Shown piece by piece: positions 56,401 through 64,000 of a stretch of DNA of 64,000 bases; position 1 is the first letter of the stretch; each line of letters begins with the position of its first letter. The translations under genes and the position numbers were made by a program. The notes beneath the pieces were generated by a model that was not told the origin of the DNA, searched no databases, and worked only from the letters and a program-made list of their open reading frames with translations. This stretch comes from Plasmodium brasilianum (lineage: Eukaryota > Apicomplexa > Aconoidasida > Haemosporida > Plasmodiidae). The stretch spans positions 496,001-560,000 of the forward strand of contig NC_090115.1 of NCBI RefSeq assembly GCF_023973825.1, written 5' to 3'.

Positions 56401-58429
56401 AAATACATATATATATATAATATATTTACGCATATATGTGAGAAAGCTTGTAAACCTTTCCGCAAAGTACTATTTTGTTTTTTTCCCCGCTGGCAAAGTA
56501 TCAAATGAAGAAAATTCGAAACTGAAAAAATATTCGAACCTTTAATTTTTTCCAAAAAAAAAAAAAAATAAATAATACTATTTTTCCTCTTATTAATACG
56601 TGAAATTTTGTTAAAACTGTCTACTCATCTTTGCAAATTCGTAATGAGTATACATAAATATGAAATATATATATCGCATATATATATATACATACATATA
56701 CATATAAATGCGAGTATTTATTACGTACGCACGAACTGCTTAACCAATTAAACTATACCATATATTATACGAGCTGGTTTTCTTATTTTTTTTTTTTTTT
56801 CTGTTAATTTTTTATGTGCAATTTTACGTTAAAGCTAATATGGAAAAATTCTGAAAAAAAAAAAGAGTAAAAATAGGTAAAAAAAAGAAGAGAAGAGAAA
56901 AAGAAAAACAGAAGAAAAAAGAAAAGGGAAAAAAAAGAAAAGAAGAGAAGAGAAAAAGAAAGGGAAAAAAAGGCAAGAAAACGAAGCAAAACTTAATAAA
57001 ACAAAACAAAATGACTTCGTAATATCCACCAAAATTTACTGCATTTATTTTTTTAGAAAAAAAAAAAAAATGAAGCTGCAATAACATAGTAGAAAAATCA
57101 ATGCGCATGAAATAAATAAATAAATAATGTGTCTGTATTAAATTCGTTGATTAATTTACAACTAATTTGTGAATAATTTACGACCAATTTGCGAATAATT
57201 TACGAATAATTTACGACCAATTTGCGAATAATTTACGACTATTTTGTGACTATTTTGTGACTATTTTGTGACTATTTTGTGACTATTTTGGAACTATTTT
57301 GGGACTATTTTGGGACTATTTTTTGACTACTTTTTAGTAATTTTTTTTACCATTTTAACGACATATTTACGAATTCGTTTATTTTGTTAACTGTTTTTAT
57401 GTGGTTTCTCTATACCACTACACATGATAAAATTACTGTCGTGAATTTTAAAAAAACTTCTTTTTCGACTATAACTTATATATTTATGTGTTTTTTCCTT
57501 CTTTTTTTTTCTTTTTTTTATTTTCTTTTTTTTTTTTTTGTGGCATGTTATATACTGAATTACACCACTAATAGTCTATCAATTTATTTTTAAAAAATTT
57601 CCACGTACTTTGTACGCATGCATTGCGCACGCACTATATGTTTTTCACGTGTACATCGTACATTTGCATATGCATAATATACAGAACGTTTATATACATA
57701 TATATATTTATATGTGTAATATATATATTTACATATATTTAACATATTTTTAATATATTTAACCGTATTTAATATATTTAACCATATTTACAACATTTAA
57801 CATTTTTAATATATTTGCTTATTTTTGTATATATATTTATTTTATTATTTTTTTTTTTTTTTCCATATTTTACTAGTTTAATCGTACGTACTTGTTAAAT
57901 TAAAGAATTGCAAAGTAAAATTTGAACGAAAAACATTAAGGGAAAAAGGCTAAAGAAACACTTGGTTGTAATATTTGCTCGTTTTAAAATAATGACTGCA
58001 CAGCGTGTAAAAGTAAAAAACAGCATATTCATGTAAGTACCATATATAAATTGGCAGCTCTGTATAGCAAACACTGAATGTACACACCAAAATATATACT
58101 TATATGTATATGTGTATATATGTGTGTATATATATGTGTGTATATATATGTGTGTATATATATGTGTGTATATATATGTTTGTATATACATGTGTATATA
58201 TACGTATATGTATTACATTTTGCACGGAAAGTTACACGTTCAACACACCCCTGGCAAATGTGGAATAAAGCGTCGTTAATTTTTTTAAAAAACTAGTTTA
58301 ATTCTCTATTTTTTTGGAACATTTGTATTTTATTTTTATTATATTTTAGTGTCATAACTTTTTTAGCTTTTTCCATTTCGTTTTCTGTTACCTTTTTTTA
58401 TTTTTTTAATTTTTTTATTTTATTATTTT

Positions 58430-58805
58430 TTCTACTTTTCATTTTTTCTATTTTTCATTTTTTCTATTTTTCAATTTTTCATTTTTTCTATTTTTCATTT
58501 TTTCTATTTTTCAATTTTTCTATTTTTCAATTTTTCTATTTTTCAATTTTTCTATTTTTCAATTTTTCTATTTTTCAATTTTTCTATTTTTCAATTTTTC
58601 TATTTTTCAATTTTTCTATTTTTCTATTTTTCATTTTTTCTATTTTTTCAATTTTTCATTTTTTCTATTTTTCATTTTTTCTATTTTTCATTTTTTCTAT
58701 TTTTCATTTTTTCTATTTTTCGTTTTTTTTATTTTTCGTTTTTTTTATTTTTCGTTTTTTTTATTTTTCGTTTTTTTTATTTTTCGTTTTTTTTATTTTT
58801 CGTTT
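58430..58805. repeat. T-rich 15-16 bp minisatellite
   Basis: About twenty-five copies of TTTTTCTATTTTTCA, changing at the right end into TTTTTTATTTTTCG. It lies directly upstream of the START gene. Confidence 0.9.
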
Positions 58806-59032
58806 TCCCTTTTTATTTTGCTTCTTTTATTTGCCTTTTTTTTTTTTCTTTTTTCTTTCTCCTGCTCTCCTTTGTTTTATTTTTTTTGTGTTTGCCACTC
58901 GCCAGTAAAGAAAAAGAAACTAAAGAGTACAAAATAAAGCAAAATAATAAAGCGAATAAAATAAAGCAAATCAGACAACATATAGTGAAAAAAAAAGATG
59001 CACATTTTCTTGTGTACACTACTGTTGTGAAA

Positions 59033-60532
59033 ATGATTTTAAAAAAAAATAAATATATCGTATTAACATTTTTATTGGCACTTTTTGAATATTTGTGCCA
59101 TGATGGCAAATACAAACTGAAAAATATCACAGACAGGGCGAAATTTCAGCACAATGATTTATCCTTAATATTGTCGCATTTGTACATAAAAAAACTACCT
59201 TTCGTTAATGCCCTTTTTGGAAATGATATGAGCAGTGGTGGTAGTGACAGCTGTAGGGACAACCCGGCGCTGGGAAGGTGCCATTTCCCAGAAAAGGGCT
59301 CCTGTAGCAGGTATGTTAACGGTGGAGTAAAAAATAAGAATTCTCTTTTTAGAAATAATTATAGTGTATTATTTTCTCAAAACATAAGAGGGCATTTTCG
59401 AATTTTAAATGAACAAACAGAAGGGCGTTTTGGTGGAGCTACAAAGACAGACTTGCAAAATGAACATGTACAGAAGGATGCATATGGTCAACCATTGTTA
59501 CAAGCACAACCTGAGGTTATTTCACCTGGAGTAGGTGAAAAAACTCTTCCAGAAAGAGAAAGTCCATTGATAACTGAAAAAACAAGAAAACGTTACTTAG
59601 ATATTTGTAAAAAAATACGTAGTAATCAATTTTCATACGACAATTGTGAAATATTTCATAAGTCACAAGAAGTTACATTATATAAAAATTTATTAGATGA
59701 TAAATCAGAAACAAGATACGATTTAATTGGTTACGGTACCTTAAATGATGTGTCTCTTTATGGTATAAGTTATGCTTTAAATAATGTGGATACAATTAAA
59801 AAATGGAATAAAAATATATATATATTGAATTATTTAGATATAACAAAACCATCTATATTAGAGAAATATAATATTAACGAAAAAATTAATGCTAGTAAAT
59901 TAATTTTACCAAATGAAAGTGAGGCACCGAAAGGAAATAGGAAATATATGTATTTAGTTAATGGTTTGCCATGGCCTTTTAAAAGTCATGATACTATATA
60001 TGAAGTTTATCAAAATTATAATGAAGAAGAGAATATGTTATTAATTGCAAATAAATCAGTTAATGATACCTTTTTAAATAATAGTAGTTATACAAGAATT
60101 TCGAATTATGAAAATTTTTTTTGTATTTATCCAAAAAGTAAAAATTCATATGAAAAGGGATTAGATTATGTTATATCACTTTATTATGATGTAAATATAC
60201 CAAAATTTTTACAGAATAATATTCTTAATCAAATATTCCCAAGCTTAGTTTACAGTTTATATGACTCATCAAAAGCCATGACTGAAAAAGGTATGAACTT
60301 TACCGAAGAGGAAATAAAGAAAAATCCTCTTCCCTTTGAATTAAAGGAAGGAGAAGTTATAAATGAACTTAATGCTGCACAAGCAAATAGCAAAAGTGCA
60401 CAGTTAGATAAAGCATCTAGTGGGGGAGCCTCCATTTTAAGGATAATATTCATTGATCCATTTACTTTTGTATGGACAGCAAATGTAAGTTTGTTCAAGA
60501 AAATATATGTCTTCATAACCAGTATGTTTTAA
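59033..60532 (+). CDS. StAR-related lipid transfer (START) protein, secreted
   Basis: 499 residues from the ATG at 59033; the open frame upstream begins at a TTG and is Lys/Asn filler. The N-terminus is a signal peptide (MILKKNKYIVLTFLLALFEY). A low-complexity stretch follows, then the START domain (about 185-420): YDLIGYGTLNDVSLYGISYA, WNKNIYILNYLD, the hallmark GLPWPFKSHDTIYEVYQNY, and IPKFLQNNILNQIFPSLVYSL. START domains carry a single lipid in a hydrophobic cavity. The P. falciparum orthologue is known to transfer phospholipids, and secretion into the parasitophorous vacuole is reported as I remember. RILNE at residues 123-127 fits the PEXEL pattern RxLxE, though farther from the signal peptide than usual. 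The C-terminus ends in a hydrophobic stretch. It converges on the membrane protein at 62847. Confidence 0.88.
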   Translation: MILKKNKYIVLTFLLALFEYLCHDGKYKLKNITDRAKFQHNDLSLILSHLYIKKLPFVNALFGNDMSSGGSDSCRDNPALGRCHFPEKGSCSRYVNGGVKNKNSLFRNNYSVLFSQNIRGHFRILNEQTEGRFGGATKTDLQNEHVQKDAYGQPLLQAQPEVISPGVGEKTLPERESPLITEKTRKRYLDICKKIRSNQFSYDNCEIFHKSQEVTLYKNLLDDKSETRYDLIGYGTLNDVSLYGISYALNNVDTIKKWNKNIYILNYLDITKPSILEKYNINEKINASKLILPNESEAPKGNRKYMYLVNGLPWPFKSHDTIYEVYQNYNEEENMLLIANKSVNDTFLNNSSYTRISNYENFFCIYPKSKNSYEKGLDYVISLYYDVNIPKFLQNNILNQIFPSLVYSLYDSSKAMTEKGMNFTEEEIKKNPLPFELKEGEVINELNAAQANSKSAQLDKASSGGASILRIIFIDPFTFVWTANVSLFKKIYVFITSMF

Positions 60533-60824
60533 TTTCGCATTCGTATACATACACGAGCACTACATGCAGTTTAAACACAAACAAACGCGAACACTCTCGA
60601 TGTGCAGTATAAACACCCATATTATCATGTCTTATATTGCATATTATAAGAGTGCAACCATGGACTGTTCATAGCCATGTTTAAAGTATATTTGTGCGAG
60701 ACATCCAAATGCCGTGTCCTATCATTTTTACAAATTTTTGTTTTCCTTAAAGGAACCAACAATTTTCTTAAAAAAAAGCAAAAAAATCATGAACAAAAAA
60801 AAAAAATATATACACATATAAATG

Positions 60825-61020
60825 TATATATATATGTGTATATGTGTGTATATGTACATATGTGTATATGTGTGTCTATGTACATATGTGTATATGTGTG
60901 TATATGTACATATGTGTATATGTGTGTCTATGTACATATGTGTATATGTACATATGTGTATATGTGTGTATATGTACATATGTGTATATGTGTGTATATG
61001 TACATATGTGTATAAGTATA
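60825..61020. repeat. TATGTGTATATGTACA-type minisatellite
   Basis: Alternating TGTGTATATG and TACATATGTG blocks, about nine periods of 22-24 bp. Confidence 0.85.
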
Positions 61021-61257
61021 TATATATATATATATAACACGATGCGACATATTTTATGATAACACTGTGTGACATCATATGTAACAGTGTACATTTGACA
61101 ATATATGCAGCAATATGCCCCAGTACATTTTATGACTTTTTCCTTTTTTACTTATTTTTAATTTGTTCTTTTTCATTTATTTTTAAGGATATTTGTCTTT
61201 TATTTTATTTTATCTTATTTTTTTTTCCCCCCCCCTATGTCTTCTTCTCTTCTTGCT

Positions 61258-61402
61258 CTACTTCTTTCACGTCTTCCTCCACTTCTTCCTCCACTTCTTC
61301 CTCCACTTCTTCCTCCACTTTTTCCCCCACTTCTTCCTCCACTTCTTCCTCCACTTCTTCCCCCACTTCTTCCTCCACTTCTTCACCCGCTTCTTCCTCT
61401 TC
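61258..61402. repeat. 12-bp minisatellite CTTCCTCCACTT
   Basis: About eleven copies, pyrimidine-only on + and purine-only on -. Frames read Ser/Thr or Glu/Val and are open in all phases. I saw no conserved continuation, so I treat it as non-coding. Confidence 0.85.
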
Positions 61403-62211
61403 CTCTTCCTTTTCCTTTTCTCGTGTTATCATATTTACAATTTTAAAAATTTTATCCTTTGTATTGTGTAACCACTTCTCCTTCATCATTTTTAATTTTT
61501 TAAGATATTTTAAGAAAATTTACGAAAATTGACGAATATTTAAGAAAAAATAATTAACTTGAAATAAATTTGTTACAACAAAATAACACAGAAGAATGAT
61601 GATGATGTGCATGGTTAAGAAGTAAAACTGAGTCTGGCTGTGACTCATGAAAATTGTGTACACACGTATGTCTGCAGGAATATTTGGAGACCATATGTGT
61701 GCAAATATAGAAATATTTCAACTTTGTTGAAAATAAAACCTGACCGTGTCAGGACATTTATTCTTAAGGAAAAACGATTAAAAGAGTTAATATATATGCA
61801 TATATAAAAAAGCATTTTAAGAATATGAAAGGAAACACTACTTGTGCATTTTAAAGGGAAAAAGCGAAAGTGTGAAAATGGAGAAGCAAACAAAATGGTA
61901 AAACATAAAAATGGCGAAATGCGTTAAGACATAAAAACAAAAACAAAATGGTAAAAAGAATTTAAGCAAACAAAACAAGAGTAAATAAAACGGATTAAGT
62001 CAGAATGGTGAATGCGAAATCATTAAAAGGTGTGCGCAGTTGTTAATAATTTTTGTTAAGACAATAATCCCCAAAAAAAAAAAAAAATTTACAACTAGTA
62101 TGTACATATATATATATATATATATACATACATAAAACAAATGTGTAATTAACATATATTATTAAGTTTTAGTACTAATATCGTTGACAATAATATGTAA
62201 ATAATCGTAAC

Positions 62212-62316
62212 AGTAGTAGCACCTGAAATAACCCCTTGGTTAAGCAAGCAGTAACAAATATTCCGCTAGGTGTTAACTGTCTTGGGTTGAAAGGGGTTAT
62301 TATAGGCGCTGCTACT
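62212..62316 (+). ncRNA. Candidate structured RNA, 105-nt near-perfect hairpin
   Basis: 62212-62237 pairs with 62291-62316: nine pairs, one mismatch, four pairs, one mismatch, then eleven perfect pairs (AATAACCCCTT with AAGGGGTTATT), with two G-U pairs in all. An internal loop follows (62238-62244 against 62285-62290). An upper stem then pairs 62245-62255 with 62272-62284 (CAAG/CTTG, CAGT/ACTG, AAC/GTT, with two one-base bulges), closing a 16-nt loop. The sequence is not repetitive and is GC-richer than its surroundings. The strand is a guess: a short TTTT lies downstream on + at 62328. The lower stem is too long for a typical H/ACA snoRNA. It does not resemble a known transposon end. Confidence 0.5.
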
Positions 62317-62559
62317 AATAACGTTCCTTTTGCACATTTTGACTCATTTTAATTTATTTATTAATATTCTGCTTTATCTTACTTGTTCTACTATTGTGGT
62401 TTCCTTATACTGCCTCCTCAATCTCTTCAGCTCCTGATATTCTCTTCCCTCTCTCCCCCCCCATTTTGCGCAAGCATCCTAATGGCTAAAAAATAATCTA
62501 ATGGATAACTAAATTTAATTACAAATGTAGGTGTAACTCCCTTTGATCACTTTATATAA

Positions 62560-62690
62560 CACACTATACTTCATTATACTTCGTTATACTTCATTATACT
62601 TCGTTATACTTCATTATACTTCGTTATACTTCATTATACTTCGTTATACTTCATTATACTTCGTTATACTTCATTATGCTGCATTATGCT
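62560..62690. repeat. 10-bp minisatellite TATACTTCRT
   Basis: Alternating TATACTTCAT and TATACTTCGT, about twelve copies, followed by TATGCTTATTTTGCTGCAT-type words to 62740. Confidence 0.88.
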
Positions 62691-62846
62691 TATTTTGCTG
62701 CATTATGCTTATTTTGCTTCATTGTGCTTATTTTGCCCTTTTTATTGTTTTATTTCTGCTTTTCCATGTGTGCGAGCACTTGTAGTATCACTACCTGTAC
62801 TTACTGCTACTTACCTGTATTTCTACTCCCACCCGTGGGTGCTATG

Positions 62847-64000
62847 TCAGATGGCCTTTAATTGGTAATAGAGCCAGCAAAAGAGGAAAAAGTACCACAG
62901 CAAAAAGGAGATGGTGGAAAAGGCAATTAACGAGATTGACAAAAGTGTAGCATTTAAGACAACTTGATCACAATAATTCTGTCTGATTCTATTTAACTCA
63001 TTAACAACTCTGTTGCAACTCATATTTTTTATTAAGGATTCAACAGTAGTAATAATTAATTCTTTTAACGAATTGAATTCATTCTTAATTTTTGCAAATA
63101 TATTTAATATATCAGCAAAGTTTATACTATCAACAGAATTAACTAAATATTTTCGTATTATAGAACTACTTTGTGCTTTATCTTTATCCTTTGGTGTGTA
63201 TTCATCCCATCCAATCTTTTTTGTTACAGTATTGTCTAAATCGCTTAGATCGAATATTTTTTCCTTTAGAATTTTAGCTTTCTTTATAAATATATTAACA
63301 ACGTTATCTAAGTCGTTTTTTAGCACATCATTGTTTAATTTATTACGTAGATTGATATATTTCAGATCATTTATGCTAGACTTATAGCAAATATTATATT
63401 TATTTATATTTTTTTCACATGTAGTATCTTCAAAACATAATGCATAGTTATCATTAAAAAAGTACCTGTTCAAATGACTAATATATTCATTTATACCCCA
63501 GAGACTCCAAACCCCAAAGCGAACATTATCCCTTGTAACACCTGTTACTAGTAAAGATTTTTTAAGAGATATTAATTTTATATTATCTAAATATTGATTA
63601 TTATCCTTTTTGACAACTATTACCCATAAGTAATCCAAAAAACTACTAGTATTTTTATTAAAAGTTTGCTTAATTCTTGTAAAGAAAGTGCCATATTCCA
63701 TTATTCTATTTTCTATTTCATTTATATCAAAAGAATTAATTTTGTTTAGAATATTAGTAGCTAAATTTTCTTCTATTATTGAAGATTTTTTATTTTTTAA
63801 GCAATACTCAAGTAATGTATCAGTAAAAACCTCAAAATTTAATTCATTTTTTAATACTCGTTCTGATATTACACATGTTGTCCCTCCTATGATGGATACG
63901 CTTAGTATTACCGTGCCCATTAAGAGAGTTACGATTGTAAGAAATCCAAAGTAAGCACTAAATACTCCAAATAGATCTAAGAAAAAATGATTACTGTTTG
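62847..64000 (-). CDS. Membrane protein, C-terminal part (cut by window edge)
   Basis: The frame is open from the stop at 62847 to the end of the window, so the N-terminal part is missing; the Met at 63920 is internal. Visible order: a hydrophobic segment (FGVFSAYFGFLTIVTLLMGT, continuing to about 63870), an ectodomain-like region of about 290 residues with scattered cysteines (including CFEDTTCEKN and NYCDQ), a second hydrophobic segment (LLSISLIAFSTISFLLWYFF), and a short tail. A loop this long between two membrane spans, with GGTTC just after the first, recalls the last extracellular loop and final TM of prominins. That is inference from topology only. From gene order it should match a conserved Plasmodium membrane protein near PF3D7_0104100. 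Confidence 0.7.
   Translation of the reverse strand, partial: NSNHFFLDLFGVFSAYFGFLTIVTLLMGTVILSVSIIGGTTCVISERVLKNELNFEVFTDTLLEYCLKNKKSSIIEENLATNILNKINSFDINEIENRIMEYGTFFTRIKQTFNKNTSSFLDYLWVIVVKKDNNQYLDNIKLISLKKSLLVTGVTRDNVRFGVWSLWGINEYISHLNRYFFNDNYALCFEDTTCEKNINKYNICYKSSINDLKYINLRNKLNNDVLKNDLDNVVNIFIKKAKILKEKIFDLSDLDNTVTKKIGWDEYTPKDKDKAQSSSIIRKYLVNSVDSINFADILNIFAKIKNEFNSLKELIITTVESLIKNMSCNRVVNELNRIRQNYCDQVVLNATLLSISLIAFSTISFLLWYFFLFCWLYYQLKAI

Larger units (their letters stand above)
54692..59032. other. Long intergenic region between divergent genes
   Basis: 4.3 kb, the shared 5' side of UBP1 (-) and the START gene (+). It holds CATACACA simple sequence (55905-56045), GCTAACATTTTT words (55310-55385), a 20-bp array, purine-rich DNA (56850-56990), GACTATTTTGT words (57235-57325), GTATATATATGTGT tracts (58100-58210) and a T-rich array. 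I see no gene. Its length and composition suit promoters or a replication start, but nothing specific shows that. Confidence 0.55.
60533..62846. other. Convergent intergenic region with a structured element
   Basis: Holds three simple arrays (separate entries), A-rich DNA with AAAATGGT words (61880-61960), a run of C (61226-61233), and, at 62212-62316, a strong hairpin (separate entry). No protein gene is seen. Confidence 0.6.

Noticed and set aside
61587..61639. C/D-like ATGATGA...CTGA with CACAG/CTGTG ends
   Set aside because: Only 22 nt separate the boxes and the stem is too far from the D box for a snoRNA.
1..64000. tRNA or rRNA genes
   Set aside because: I looked for GGTTCGA-type T-arms and rRNA-like blocks and found none outside coding sequence.

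Overview
The window is very AT-rich, full of long A/T homopolymers and short tandem repeats, with single-copy eukaryotic genes whose introns carry GT..AG ends. Gene content and order identify a Plasmodium nuclear chromosome. The order (CAP, RAP protein, two ApiAT/NPT1-type transporters, a second RAP-type protein, LytB/IspH, UBP1, a START protein) matches, as I remember it, the start of P. falciparum chromosome 1 read in reverse (about PF3D7_0105500 down to PF3D7_0104100). Those identifiers are from memory and need checking. Base composition by eye fits the P. malariae / P. ovale group better than P. vivax or P. knowlesi, but I cannot name the species.

Layout, left to right. 1.5-6.3 kb (+): a three-exon gene with the double RrmJ-fold layout of cap methyltransferase CMTR2, but with key residues missing. 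7.5-8.6 kb (+): an unrecognised protein with an organelle-type leader. 9.7-10.6 kb (+): a small two-exon protein with a signal peptide and one membrane segment. 11.1-11.3 kb (+): a short bL34-like ORF. 12.5-13.2 kb (+): CAP. 15.2-16.9 kb (+): a RAP protein. 17.7-18.2 kb (-): a twin CX9C protein. 18.2-22.7 kb: a gene-poor, repeat-rich stretch that holds a convincing RNase P/MRP-family RNA at 20.8-21.1 kb. 22.7-24.5 and 28.0-30.2 kb (-): two paralogous ApiAT transporters. 31.2-35.4 kb (-): a large RAP-type protein. 36.1-36.9 kb (+): a DUF3228 protein. 38.1-39.7 kb (-): LytB/IspH. 41.0-54.7 kb (-): UBP1, in four exons with three homopolymer frame breaks. 59.0-60.5 kb (+): a START lipid-transfer protein. 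62.8 kb to the end (-): the C-terminal part of a membrane protein cut by the window edge. Between the last two lies a 105-nt near-perfect hairpin that looks like a structured RNA.

Several genes point to organelles: IspH (apicoplast isoprenoid synthesis), two RAP-type proteins (organelle RNA), the twin CX9C protein (mitochondrial intermembrane space), the bL34-like ORF, the DUF3228 protein with a leader, and the 358-residue protein with a basic leader. These genes are not an operon; the neighbourhood is ordinary conserved Plasmodium core chromosome.

The least expected signals are the P/MRP RNA, the 62.2 kb hairpin, the apparently catalytically degenerate CMTR2-like protein, and a 21-nt motif found twice with one difference (its core four times) outside exons. 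All intron junctions below were placed by hand from splice consensus and reading phase.
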